Of a stretch of DNA of 64,000 nt, positions 49,496 to 59,134 are shown in pieces. The stretch is from positions 24,152,806 to 24,216,805 of the forward strand of contig CM022949.1 of the NCBI GenBank assembly GCA_012931725.1, given 5' to 3'. Under the pieces are notes generated by a model. The model was not told the DNA's origin. It searched no databases and saw nothing but the letters and a program-made list of their open reading frames with translations. Source of the DNA: Litsea cubeba (taxonomy: Eukaryota > Streptophyta > Magnoliopsida > Laurales > Lauraceae). The first letter of the stretch is position 1; each line of letters starts with the position of its first letter. Position numbers and translations under genes: made by a program.

Positions 49496-50076
49496 GCGGC
49501 TCAGAAGTCCATGGCCGTTGCTGATAGGATCTGGAGGTACAGCGCGGACGCTGCCGAGCTGTCCGTGGAGAAGAACGGCCTGCAAGAGTCCCTGGACGCT
49601 GTGAGCCAGAAGTTGGCCAAGGCAGAAGAGGAATTCGCGGCGAAGCTCGAGCAGGCGAGGGAGGAGGCCGAGGCGGAGAGGACAAGTCGGCCGAGCTCGA
49701 GGTCTCCATTTCGAAGATGGGAGATGATTATGCGGCCCTGCTTCAAGCCGAGGCCAAGAGAGCGGACGAGGCCGAGGCGAAGCTTGAATCCGAGTCCAAG
49801 AGGGCGGACGAAGCCGAGGCTAAGCTCGAGTCCGAGTGTGATGCTGCCTTCGAGGATGCCAAAGTGCAGGTCACCGCCCACTACAAGGAAAGGGTTCTTG
49901 TGGTGAGGGATAAGGCTTGGGCGAAAGGGTGGCTTGCCGGCCTGAAAGAGGTCGGGGTCTCGGAGGGCCACCGCTCCTTTCGGGAGCCGCCTCCGTACCC
50001 GCTTCCGGTGCCGAACTCTGCCCGTCCATCCGGCGAAGCCTCTGACGCCGCAGCTCGTGCAACTGACCGGTCATGA
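49496..50076 (+). CDS. Reverse-oriented accessory gene, exon 3 (coiled coil, frame-shifted)
   Basis: After an acceptor at GACAG (49495) the sequence reads AAQKSMAVADRIWRYSADAA and a long coiled coil (KNGLQESLDAVSQKLAKAEE). Near 49,680 the frame must change by one base to continue as KMGDDYAALLQAEAKRADEA with tandem KRADEAEAKLES units, ending ARATDRS and stop at 50,076. The phase at the exon 2/3 junction also does not fit as written, so two single-base differences or an unseen splice choice are needed. A likely 3' end with AATGATTGAAA/ACAAATGAAG lies near 50,160-50,190. Confidence 0.65.
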
Positions 50077-50274
50077 CCTCGGGACATCGGGTCCTTGGGA
50101 TTTTTGCTTCTTTGCTTTATGCTTTGTAATTTTCTTCGATTTGTATTTGCTGACACTGTAATGATTGAAACTTTAATACAAATGAAGGTTTTCTGAAATA
50201 CCCGTGCTTTTCTCTTTTAAGCTTGAGTTCTTTGATTGCTTGAGTTCGGTAGAGTGCTCCCTTAAGATCTTTTT

Positions 50275-50392
50275 GGTATTTGCGCTGATACTCCGTACCT
50301 TGGGTGATCTCCATTGGTATTCGCGCTGATCCTCCGTATCTTGGGTGATCTCCATTGGTATTCGCGCTGATCCTCCGTATCTTAGGTGATCT
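50275..50392. repeat. 41-bp tandem repeat, about 2.9 copies
   Basis: Units starting GGTATT(T/C)GCGCTGAT at 50275, 50316 and 50357 are 41 bp apart and nearly identical (CTCCGTA(C/T)CTTGGGTGATC). They lie in the Tat element downstream of the reverse gene. Confidence 0.92.
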
Positions 50393-50550
50393 TGAATAGC
50401 AATGAACATGGTGGCGCGGCAGACGAGGGAGTCTGACGGATGTCTCCACGTGGCGCCATAGGGTTCGCTGGTCAATAGTCGCGCCTTCCCAACAACGCGT
50501 GGGGGACTTCGCCCCATAACTCCTTTTGGAGACTGGGCCTTCTTCCATCC

Positions 50551-51115
50551 TATAAATAGGGGGAACAGGTTCGCCATGGGAGAAGGAAGGAACATAAGGA
50601 CCATGTCTGGGAGCTGCCTGAGATTACTTGATCCGGGGGAAAACCCTGCGCCGTTGGACGGCTGCCCCCAAGGGGGGAAGGCTGTCGTGGCCTGCGCGCT
50701 CTCTGAAGGAACTCCCCGTGGGCCACGCGCTCTCTGAACGCGGGTCCATGGGCACTGGCCTTTGGCCAGACAGAGTGAGGATGCGCTGCGAGGGGACGGT
50801 GGCGCATTCTCGTCCAACGCGACCCTGTGCGCCCGTCGTACGGCAGGCGGGATTGGGCCTCGCTGGTCCGGGAGGCTTCTTCAAGCTCTGCCGCTCCCAC
50901 TGCCACCGAGGGTGTGGCAGAGCCCAGCGGGGTCCAGGGATCGCTCAGAACCTCCAGGAGCCTTCTGCCTGAAGAGTCAGTGACGCCTGAAGAGTCAAGT
51001 GAAGATCAGAGTCTTTGTCGCTTTATTTTCTGTTTTCAGAGGACTGCGATCCTCCTTTCTGTATTCTTCTTTCTGTTCTGTAGTTCTTGTAACAAAGCAG
51101 TTCATAATAAATGAA
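50551..51115 (+). other. Second TATA-to-poly(A)-like unit in the Tat element
   Basis: TATAAATAG at 50551-50559 lies upstream of an ATG at 50576 that opens a 53-codon ORF to 50737 (MGEGRNIRTMSGSCLRLLDP.., no known domain). An AATAAA signal lies at 51106-51111. It looks like a short independent transcription unit in the same orientation as the reverse gene. It could also be the 3' untranslated region of pol read backwards. Confidence 0.35.
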
Positions 51116-51385
51116 AAGGGCTTTCCTGATTATCCAAGCCGTGTACAATGCTTTTGAGTTCTCTTTCTTCGCACTGTTCTGGAATGTTTGCATGTGTTTG
51201 AGTGCTGGGACAGCTCTCTTGGAAATCTGCCTTTGGCCGAAATGGCTGGCTTTGGCCGAGACGAGCTGCCTTGCGCCGAAATGGAATCATCATTCCACTG
51301 GTCTCGGCTGTGGAGGCGTGAGCTCGGCAATGATCTTTGAGGGGTGTAAAAGCCCTGATCTTGGGAATCCGGCCGAGTGTCTGAA

Positions 51386-52198
51386 CTCGAGGCCTTCTTG
51401 GCTAAGACGAGGAGCTTTAGGAAGCGACGGAGCCTGGACTCGAGGTCTCTTCCAGGGCGGCGGGCCCGATCTCGGCTGAGTGTGGACTCGAAGCCTCTCC
51501 ATAGCCCAAGGCTAGGAGCTTTAGGAATCGACCGAGTCTGGACTCGAGGTCTCTTCCAGGGCGGAGGGCCCAATCTCGGCTGAGTAAGGACTCGAAGCCT
51601 CTCCATAGCCCAAGGCTAGGAGCTTTAGGAATCGACCGAGTCTGGACTCGAGGTCTCTTCCAGGGCGGAGGGCCCAATCTCGGCTGAGTAAGGACTCGGA
51701 GCCTCTCCATAGCCCAAGGCTAGGAGCTTTAGGAATCGACCGAGTCTGGACTCGAGGTCTCTTCCAGGGCGGAGGGCCCAATCTCGGCTGAGTAAGGACT
51801 CGAAGCCTCTCCATAGCCCAAGGCTAGGAGCTTTAGGAATCGACCGAGTCTGGACTCGAGGTCTCTTCCAGGGCGGAGGGCCCAATCTCGGCTGAGTAAG
51901 GACTCGAAGCCTCTCCATAGCCCAAGGCTAGGAGCTTTAGGAATCGACCGAGTCTGGACTCGAGGTCTCTTCCAGGGCGGAGGGCCCAATCTCGGCTGAG
52001 TAAGGACTCGAAGCCTCTCCATAGCCCAAGGCTAGGAGCTTTAGGAATCGACCGAGTCTGGACTCGAGGTCTCTTCCAGGGCGGAGGGCCCAATCTCGGC
52101 TGAGTAAGGACTCGAAGCCTCTCCATAGCCCAAGGCTAGGAGCTTTAGGAATCGACCGAGTCTGGACTCGAGGTCTCTTCCAGGGCGGAGGGCCCAAT
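51386..52198. repeat. 104-bp tandem array, about 7.8 copies
   Basis: Repeats of 104 bp (anchor GGAGGGCCCAATCTCGGCTG at 51562, 51666, 51770, 51874, 51978 and 52082) lie just after the pol stop in element orientation. Later copies look almost identical; the first two are more diverged. The 97-aa ORFs that recur every 104 bp are by-products of the repeat. Confidence 0.97.
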
Positions 52199-52276
52199 TC
52201 GTCGAAATCAGTCAGAGAGATGACAAGTCGATGACAAGGTGAAAGCTGTTTTCATTGATTGAGATTCATTACATCC

Positions 52277-55200
52277 TTAGAAATAAAATTTCTTCAAGTG
52301 GGATGCATTCCACGGTCTCGGCAATGGCTTGCCGTCCAAGCCTTCGAGCTTATAGGCTGACTTTCCTGCCAGTGAAACTACTCTGAACGGGCCATGCCAG
52401 TTCGGGGCAAGCTTCCCCTCATTTGGTTCTCTGTCAGCTGGCAGGGTCCTCTTTAAAACGAGCTCTCCCATGGTGAACCTTCTTTCCTTGACATTCTGAT
52501 TGTATGCCCTGGCTAACCGTTGCTGATAGTCGGTTAGTCTCAGGGCTGCAGCTTCTCGCCGTTCGTCCGCTAGCTCCAGCTCCATTGCCAGGTTCGTCTC
52601 ATTTCGGCCTTGGTCGACCAGCTCTGTCCTCAGGGTAGGGAGGCCGATTTCCAGGGGAATGACCGCCTCCATACCGTAGGCCAGAGAGAATGGTGTCGCC
52701 GAAGTGGACCTCCTTGGAGTTGTTCGATAGGCCCACAGCACGCTCGGAAGCTCTTCTGTCCATCTGCCCTTTGCCTTGTCCAGTCGCTTCTTCAGGCCGT
52801 CCAGGATCACTTTGTTGGAGATTTCTGCCTGGCCATTACTCTGTGGATATGCCGGGGTGGAGTAATGGTTTCTGATGCCATGCTCTTGGCAGAAATCTCT
52901 AAAGGATTTGGAATCGAACTGAGTCCCGTTATCTGAAATCAGGGTCCGGGGGATGCCGAACCTCGTGAGGATGTTTTTCCAGACGAAGTTCCTGGAGTCC
53001 CTGTCCGTGATGGAAGACAACGGTTCAGCCTCTATCCACTTGGTGAAGTAGTCCGTAGCCACTATCAACCATCTTTTGTTCCCTGGAGCTCGGTGAAGGG
53101 GCCCTACAATGTCCAGGCCCCATTGAGCGAAGGGCCATGGACTGGAGAGGGGGCTCAGATCCTGCGCTGGCTGATGGAGGGAGTGGGAGAACTTCTGGCA
53201 TTTCTCGCATTTTCTGGCGTAGACCTGGGCGTCCTTCTGCATGTAGGGCCACCAGTAACCCTGGCTGATTGCCCTGTAGGCCAATGAGCGGCCTCCTATA
53301 TGGCTGCCGCAGATTCCTTCATGGATCTCGTACAGGAAGTCGTCCACCTTGGACGGGTGGACGCATTGGAGGTACGGGCCTGTGAAGGACTTCCTGTAGA
53401 GTTTGCCTTCTGGAGAGAGCCAAAAGCGGGCTGCTTTGAGCCTGATCTTGTGGGCTTCAGTCTTGTCCTCGGGGAGCTGGTCATCCTTCAGGTAGGCAAC
53501 GATTGGATCCATCCAGCTGGGGCCGAGGTCAGCACAGAGGACAAGCCGAGATGACTGGAGTTCTAGACTTGACCTTGATACTGACCCGACCTCGATGGTC
53601 CTCTTCTTTCCTGCTTCAACAGCGGAGGCCAGGTTCGCAAGCGCATCTGCGTGCGTGTTGGTATCTCGGGAGATTTGCCTGACCTCGGCTTTCTGGAATT
53701 GGGAGAGTAGCTTTTTTGCCAGGGCTAAGTAGGCCGCCATCCTGTCGTCCCTGGCCTGGTAGTCTCCAGCGAGCTGGCTAGTTACCAGTTGAGAATCGCT
53801 GAAGATTTCCAGGTGCTGGGCTCCGAGGACTCGGGCGCTGTTCAACCCTGCGATCAGTGCTTCGTACTCTGCCTCATTGTTCGTCGCTTTGAAGTCGAGG
53901 GTGAAAGCCTGCTCTATGACCAGTCCCTCTGGCGACTGGAGAACTATGCCGGCGCCAGCTCTCTTGGAGGTGGACGACCCGTCGACAAAGATCCTCCATG
54001 CCGAGGTGGGAGACTGCTGGACTTCTGTTTCTGCTGGCTCTTGCCCTGTGCCCCCCAGTGCCGTGCCGAGCTGGGTCCGAGCCTGGTTGGGGCAGGCGAA
54101 TTCGACTATGAAGTCTGCCAGAATCTGGGCTTTGATTGCAGTTCGGGGACGGTACTGTATGTCATACTGCCCCAATTCAACTGCCCACTTTGATATGCGC
54201 CCTGAAAAGTCAGCTTTCTTGAACAAGGAACGGAGTGGGTGCTCCGTGATCACCACAATAGTGTGGGATTGAAAATAATGGGAGAGCTTGCGGGAGGCGG
54301 TGACAAGAGCCAACGCAAGCTTCTCCAACAGAAGGTACCTGGTCTCGGCATCGAGCAGGGTCTTGCTCGTGTAATAGATCGGCTTTTGAGCTCCCTCGTC
54401 CTCCCTGATGAGGACGGAGCTCACTGCGTGATCCGAGACCGCTAGGTATAAATACAGAATCTCCCCCCGAGTCGGGGTGGAGAGTAGTGGGGGTGACATC
54501 AAATAAGTTTTGAGTGCGGCCAATGCCTGGTCGCACTCGGGAGTCCATTGGAACTTCAAATTTTTCCTCAAAAGCTGGAAAAAAGGCCTGCACTTATCTG
54601 ATGAGCGGCTGATGAAGCGATTGAGTGCGGCGGCCATTCCCGTCAGCTTTTGAACTTCCTTTGTGGTGGAGGGACTCTGGATGTCCTGGATGGCGGTGAT
54701 CTGGTCTGGATTGGCCTCTATCCCCCTCCGCGTCACCAAGCTGCCGAGAAACTTGCCAGAGGCTACGCCGAAGGCGCACTTGGAAGCGTTGAGCTTGAGC
54801 TTGTAGGCGCGAAGGATGTTAAAGACTTGGCCGAGATCCACCAGGTGGTCGCTGGAGCGCATAGATTTGACGACCATGTCGTCGATATACACCTCCACCG
54901 TTTGGCCGAGCTGGGCCTGGAACATCTTCGTGACGAGGCGCTGATAGGTCGCCCCCGCGTTCTTCAGCCCGAAGGGCATTACTTTATAGCAGTAAGTGCC
55001 GCGGGGGGCGATGAATGATGTTTTCTCCTCGTCGGGCCCATAGAGAGGGATCTGATGATAGCCGCGGTAGGCGTCGAGGAAGCTCATTCGGTCATGGCCA
55101 GCGGTGGCGTCAATCAGTTGGTCGATCTTCGGGAGGGGGAAACTGTCCTTAGGGCAAGCCCTGTTCAGGTCGGTGAAGTCTACGCACACCCTCCACTTTC

Positions 55201-56050
55201 CGGTTTTCTTCTTGACGACCATCGTGTTGGCCAGCCATACCGGGTACTGGACTTCCCGGATGGCCCCTGCTTTTAGCAGGTTGTCGACCTCTTCCACGAC
55301 CGCATCTGTCTGCTGCAGCCCGGTTCTGCGGGCCCTCTGCACTACTGGCTTGTGGTCGGGGTCGACGTTGAGCTTGTGGCACATGACCTCAGGGTCGACC
55401 CCGGGCATCTCACTTGGGTTCCAAGCGAAGACGTCCACATTCTGCATCAAGAACCGAGAGAGTTCGGCCCTTTCTTCGCCCGACAGCTGGGTGCCGATCA
55501 GGAAGAAACGGTCTGGGTCTGCCGGGTCTAGCCTGACCTCGGCTAGGTCCTCGATGCTCTTCTTCTCAGGGTCCCTGCCGATCTCATCGAGGCCCTTTTC
55601 GAATTCGGCCAGGTTAACGCGCTCTGGCTCCTTTACTGCTGGAACTGCGGCTAACACGCACTGCCTGGCCTGCTGCTGGTCTCCCTTCACTGTGACTACC
55701 TCCAGCTTGCCTTCTTCGTTCTCGTGGACGAATTTCAGCTTTTGGTGGTAGGAAGAGGGAACTGCCTCTAGCTTGTGGAGCCACGTCCTGCCCAGAATGA
55801 CATTGTAGGGGGAAGGGGCATCCACAACCAGAAAGTCGGCTGTCACGGAGGCTCCGCCAACCTGAGTTTCCAAGGTGATTCTACCCTTGGGGTAGACTGG
55901 TGTTGCGGACAACCCTAGCAGAGGTGCACGAACCTCCGTGAGGTCTGCTTCGGAGAGTTTCATCCGTTTGAAGCAGTCGTAGTAGAGGACCTCGGAGGAG
56001 CTGCCGGAGTCGACGAGGATCCTCTTCACGGTGAAGTCTCTTAACTTCAT
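52277..56050 (-). CDS. pol: Pol of the Tat element: protease, RT, two RNase H, integrase
   Basis: A 1,257-aa open frame; the frame is open further upstream to the gag overlap, so the ATG at 56050 is only the first Met. Domains by approximate residue: aspartic protease (ILVDSGSSSEVLYYDCF, DSG at 14-16), RT 230-480 (DLNRACPKDSFPLPKID, MPFGLKNAGATYQ, catalytic YIDDM), RT-linked RNase H 530-640, extra RNase H about 685-815 (IFVDGSSTSKRAGAGIVL, NNEAEYEALI, TNTHADALANLAS), and integrase from about 890 with an HHCC finger (GSHIGGR, CEKCQKF) and D,D,E (GLDIVGP, ISDNGTQFDSKSF, QSNGQAEISNK). It ends HLKKFYF then stop. All catalytic motifs look intact. Gag and pol overlap in different frames because of a single-base shift near 56,140. 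Confidence 0.96.
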   Translation of the reverse strand: MKLRDFTVKRILVDSGSSSEVLYYDCFKRMKLSEADLTEVRAPLLGLSATPVYPKGRITLETQVGGASVTADFLVVDAPSPYNVILGRTWLHKLEAVPSSYHQKLKFVHENEEGKLEVVTVKGDQQQARQCVLAAVPAVKEPERVNLAEFEKGLDEIGRDPEKKSIEDLAEVRLDPADPDRFFLIGTQLSGEERAELSRFLMQNVDVFAWNPSEMPGVDPEVMCHKLNVDPDHKPVVQRARRTGLQQTDAVVEEVDNLLKAGAIREVQYPVWLANTMVVKKKTGKWRVCVDFTDLNRACPKDSFPLPKIDQLIDATAGHDRMSFLDAYRGYHQIPLYGPDEEKTSFIAPRGTYCYKVMPFGLKNAGATYQRLVTKMFQAQLGQTVEVYIDDMVVKSMRSSDHLVDLGQVFNILRAYKLKLNASKCAFGVASGKFLGSLVTRRGIEANPDQITAIQDIQSPSTTKEVQKLTGMAAALNRFISRSSDKCRPFFQLLRKNLKFQWTPECDQALAALKTYLMSPPLLSTPTRGEILYLYLAVSDHAVSSVLIREDEGAQKPIYYTSKTLLDAETRYLLLEKLALALVTASRKLSHYFQSHTIVVITEHPLRSLFKKADFSGRISKWAVELGQYDIQYRPRTAIKAQILADFIVEFACPNQARTQLGTALGGTGQEPAETEVQQSPTSAWRIFVDGSSTSKRAGAGIVLQSPEGLVIEQAFTLDFKATNNEAEYEALIAGLNSARVLGAQHLEIFSDSQLVTSQLAGDYQARDDRMAAYLALAKKLLSQFQKAEVRQISRDTNTHADALANLASAVEAGKKRTIEVGSVSRSSLELQSSRLVLCADLGPSWMDPIVAYLKDDQLPEDKTEAHKIRLKAARFWLSPEGKLYRKSFTGPYLQCVHPSKVDDFLYEIHEGICGSHIGGRSLAYRAISQGYWWPYMQKDAQVYARKCEKCQKFSHSLHQPAQDLSPLSSPWPFAQWGLDIVGPLHRAPGNKRWLIVATDYFTKWIEAEPLSSITDRDSRNFVWKNILTRFGIPRTLISDNGTQFDSKSFRDFCQEHGIRNHYSTPAYPQSNGQAEISNKVILDGLKKRLDKAKGRWTEELPSVLWAYRTTPRRSTSATPFSLAYGMEAVIPLEIGLPTLRTELVDQGRNETNLAMELELADERREAAALRLTDYQQRLARAYNQNVKERRFTMGELVLKRTLPADREPNEGKLAPNWHGPFRVVSLAGKSAYKLEGLDGKPLPRPWNASHLKKFYF

Positions 56051-58079
56051 GGTGAGGAGCAGGGGGTCGTTGTGAGGGACTTGGACCCCCTCTAGATCTC
56101 GATCCGAGAACGAGATGGCTGGTTTGTCGCGGCGGGCTTTTCTTGGATGCCGGGGCGAGGTCGGCTTTCATCACTTCTTTCTCGTGCGAAGCGCGCCTGG
56201 CTTCGGCACGGGTTTGGGAGCTTCCCCGGGACGAGGAAGCGGGAGCCGAGGACGCCAGATGGATCACATTGATGATCTTCTCTGAGTCCTCGTTGTCTGG
56301 AGCCGGGGCCATGCTCTGGTGAACCCGGCCCTCGCTGCCGCCGGCATCACCCTCCTTGATGAACTCTGGAATGTGGCCCTCTTTGGCCAGCTTCTCCAGA
56401 TACCACTGCAAAGACCTACATTCTTCAGTCCTGTGCCCGTTGCCCTTATGGAAGGCGCAGTAGAGCTTGCTCCGGGAGCCTTCGGTGGGTTCACTCTTCA
56501 GGGGCGGAGGGTACTTAAAGAACGGCTTGGACTTGATTTTGGCCAGGATGCGGTAGATCGGCTCCTTGAAGACGACATTGACGCTCTGACTGGCGCTGGA
56601 GGGAGGTCTGGGCTTCCAATTGCCCCCAGACCTGGACGACGAAGGCTTCGCCGAGCTGGAGACCCAGTCCCGCTTGGACTCCTGCTTCTGGGAGGGCCTC
56701 CCACCTCTCTGCCGAGGTTGGCTATTCTTCTGTTCGGGCTCCGGATGCCCGTCCTGATCCTTAGCTCGGATCTCATCTTCCTCCCGGGCGATGAAGCGCT
56801 TCACCCGGGACATTAACTCTGACATGGACTCTGGGGTGTCCCCGGCCAAGTCCTTCCGCACGTCGCTGCCGGGGATCAGGGCGTGCTGGAAGGCGTAGAT
56901 GGATATCCCCTCCCTTGCGCCCTCGATCTGGCTGTAGATCGCCCAGAATCGGTGGGTGAACTTGGCGAGAGTTTCGCCCTGCTTCATTCTCAGGGCGATG
57001 AGGTCCCCTTCCTTCTTGGGGACGACGGTGTATGCTTGGAACTTCTTCAGGAAGGAGAGCTGGAGCTCCTTCCAACTGGGAATCGACTGCTCTGGGAGAG
57101 AGCAAAACCACTTCAGGGGGAGGTCACCCAAACTGGAGGAGAAGATCTTACAGTTTAGGTGGCCCTCATTTCCCCAGATAGACATCTTCTGGGAGAAGTG
57201 TCGGAGGTGTGCAGACGGGTCTGACAGTCCGTCGTAGGGGACGAACCGCGGAACGGAGAACTTCCTGGGCAAGGGGGTGCGCTCGATCTCCTTCGTGAAG
57301 GGAGAGCCCCCGAGATCAGTGTGACCGCAGAGCTGCTTCTGGTCCCGCATGTCTAGGTTGTGCTGGAGAGCTCGCCTGACGCGCTTGTCGAACCATTCCT
57401 GCTCGTCGTCCTCCTCTGGAGTCTGAACTCTGGACTTTCGCTTGGGGCGGCTCGGACTGTGATGGCTATGAGTTCGGCCATCGCGACTATGGTGACTCCG
57501 GCTGTTGCTCGAGCCTTCGTCACGAATCTGGCCCCGTTTCTGGTCCAGATGATGTCTGAGGTCCTCACGAGGAGGCTGGGCTGCCTTGCTGGGAGCGCCC
57601 TTCTTTTTTCCTTGGGGCTCAGAGACCTCCCTCAAGGAGGCAGTTTGCACTGCCTTCAGCTGCTGCTGGAGCTTGCGAATCATCCGCTCTTGCTTCCGGA
57701 GTTGCTTCTGGAGGAGGGCAGCCTCGGGAGCCTCTCCGGGGGGTTGAGCGTGGCGCGTTTCTCCCACGGCCACGGCTTTGTCCTTCCGAGGACGCTGATG
57801 CTGATGCTCATCGCGTCCGGGTGGCGGGACCTCGTCCGCTGAGAGTGAGGTCTCGACTCCCTCTTGGAAAGGGATCTCGACAAAGAGTTGGGAGCCCAGG
57901 CGGCCCTCGCCTGCAATCGTCCCTTGCACCACGCGGGACTGCCCCTGAGGAGGGACTTCCGCTGGAGTCGTGTCTTGCACCGCGCGGGACTGCCCCTGAG
58001 GAGGGACTTCCGTTGGCGGTGGTGGCAGCGCGAGCGCTGCTCCTGAAGATTCTACGCCCTTCTTAGCTTTCGGAGGCAT
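55881..58079 (-). CDS. gag: Gag of the Tat element
   Basis: Structural capsid/nucleocapsid polyprotein. The ORF is open well upstream, but the first element-like start is ATG at 58079 (MPPKAKKGVESSG), giving 732 aa. The N-terminal third is Pro/Gln and charged; repeated PPQGQSR units lie near residues 30-55. A retrotransposon-gag capsid region follows (RFVPYDGLSDPSAHLRHFSQ, LGDLPLKWFCSLPEQSIPSW, FLKKFQAYTVVPKKEGDL). Then comes a short Cys/His motif region (LYCAFHKGNGHRTEECRSL), atypical for a full zinc knuckle. The last part, after a T4 run on the plus strand at 56139-56142, is read out of frame relative to the protease and is probably not native. Normally gag and pol form one polyprotein in this lineage. 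Confidence 0.93.
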   Translation of the reverse strand: MPPKAKKGVESSGAALALPPPPTEVPPQGQSRAVQDTTPAEVPPQGQSRVVQGTIAGEGRLGSQLFVEIPFQEGVETSLSADEVPPPGRDEHQHQRPRKDKAVAVGETRHAQPPGEAPEAALLQKQLRKQERMIRKLQQQLKAVQTASLREVSEPQGKKKGAPSKAAQPPREDLRHHLDQKRGQIRDEGSSNSRSHHSRDGRTHSHHSPSRPKRKSRVQTPEEDDEQEWFDKRVRRALQHNLDMRDQKQLCGHTDLGGSPFTKEIERTPLPRKFSVPRFVPYDGLSDPSAHLRHFSQKMSIWGNEGHLNCKIFSSSLGDLPLKWFCSLPEQSIPSWKELQLSFLKKFQAYTVVPKKEGDLIALRMKQGETLAKFTHRFWAIYSQIEGAREGISIYAFQHALIPGSDVRKDLAGDTPESMSELMSRVKRFIAREEDEIRAKDQDGHPEPEQKNSQPRQRGGRPSQKQESKRDWVSSSAKPSSSRSGGNWKPRPPSSASQSVNVVFKEPIYRILAKIKSKPFFKYPPPLKSEPTEGSRSKLYCAFHKGNGHRTEECRSLQWYLEKLAKEGHIPEFIKEGDAGGSEGRVHQSMAPAPDNEDSEKIINVIHLASSAPASSSRGSSQTRAEARRASHEKEVMKADLAPASKKSPPRQTSHLVLGSRSRGGPSPSQRPPAPHHEVKRLHREEDPRRLRQLLRGPLLRLLQTDETLRSRPHGGSCTSARVVRNTSLPQG

Positions 58080-58149
58080 GGCTTCTGAATGGATGAGGTT
58101 AGGAAGATTGGGAAAGTTTTGAGAGGTTTGGATGGCTGGGATATTTCTT

Positions 58150-58166
58150 CCCCACAGACGGCGCCA
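58150..58166 (-). promoter_or_regulatory. Primer-binding site
   Basis: On the minus strand TGGCGCCGTCTGTGGGG begins two bases after the 5' LTR. The TGGCGCCG start fits the CCA end of a tRNA and is common in plant Gypsy elements; the tRNA species was not confirmed. Confidence 0.8.
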
Positions 58167-58168
58167 AT

Positions 58169-59134
58169 TGTAGGTGCAGAAAATTATGACCCACAATAAG
58201 AGGGTGCCTTACAGGACTTATCCGTGAAGATGATGGTGTCTGAGATGTCTGGATGCCGTCCGAGAGCCTGAAAAGGAGTAGCAAACGGTCAGAGGACCCT
58301 GGCCTGAGCGGCGCAAGGCTCTCCGATGCCAAAGTCAGTGTATGAACTGGAACAATGGAAGGAGAGGAGGAAGAGAGACAGAGTAAGGGCTCTGTGTATG
58401 GGATGTGCGTACCTTGCATGGTGTTTGAGGGTTTATTTATAGAGGAGTGGATCGTATCTTTCTGAGAATATCTGGGTGTGGGTCCCATGATCTGACTGGG
58501 AAGTCATGATCAGCCCAAAAAGTAATAAATGCGGTCTAATCCGGCCCACTCAGCATTAAATGCCAGTCGGGTCAGCCCACATTGCATTAAATGCATGTCT
58601 TGTTGGGCCAGATTGTGTTGGGCGCCTTTGGCGGTAGGAGTACCAGCGGATCTGCCCTCGGGCCTTGCCCTGATGTGGCCTCAGCCGCTGGATGCTGCCA
58701 CGTGGCGATCTGGCGAAGATAGTGGGCGGCTGGACGTCGTGTCTGTCCCACTAGATCGTGACCCTATCCTTCCACGTGTCTGGTGACGTGGGGGATGAGG
58801 GGTCTAGACGAAGGTTCTTTCTCGCTTCGGTTACTGTTCTGGCTTCTTCAGCCGAGGTGGCTTTAGCCGAGGTAGGGTTATCTGCGGAGATAGCGTCCGG
58901 GGTGGCCTTGCCGATGTGGACTCTCTGCCGAGATGATGCCCGAGGTGATCCAGTTCGGCGCTTGTGGCCTGGAGATGTATGATGTCGGCCAAGGCCTCTG
59001 CCCTGGTAGCCGGGATGAGACCGGTGCCACGTGGATGGCACGCGGATGGCACGCGGATGGCACGTGAGAATGTTTAGCCCCGTATGATGGCTGTGATTAG
59101 CCTAATCCTGTAGCTCTGGGAATTTCCCCACACA
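58169..59134 (-). repeat. 5' LTR of the Tat element
   Basis: It begins TGTGTGGGGAAATTCCC and ends TTCTGCACCTACA in element orientation. A TATA box CTATAAATAAA lies at 58,432-58,442 on the minus strand, so transcription should start near 58,400. ORFs read in it are not genes. Confidence 0.95.

Larger units (their letters stand above)
46456..59134 (-). mobile_element. Full-length Ty3/Gypsy LTR retrotransposon, Tat type, 12.7 kb
   Basis: It is bounded by two LTRs (967 and 966 bp) in a GTTTT target duplication (46451-46455 and 59135-59139) and oriented minus. Order along the element: 5' LTR (58169-59134), primer-binding site, gag, pol (protease, RT, RNase H, a second RNase H, integrase), 104-bp tandem array, 41-bp repeats, a reverse-oriented gene, polypurine tract, 3' LTR (46456-47422). 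The second RNase H and the reverse gene between pol and the 3' LTR are features of the Tat lineage. The LTRs differ by one seen base (GATTGTGG versus GATGTGG), so insertion is recent. Coding sequence is almost intact, with single-base shifts between gag and pol and inside the reverse gene. Confidence 0.96.

Noticed and set aside
51417..52197. Series of 86-97-aa minus-strand ORFs spaced 104 bp apart
   Set aside because: They are products of reading the 104-bp tandem repeat; no start, domain or independent support.
53789..55751. Long plus-strand ORFs (122-215 aa) inside pol
   Set aside because: They are antisense shadows of the GC-rich pol gene, with no domain signal.
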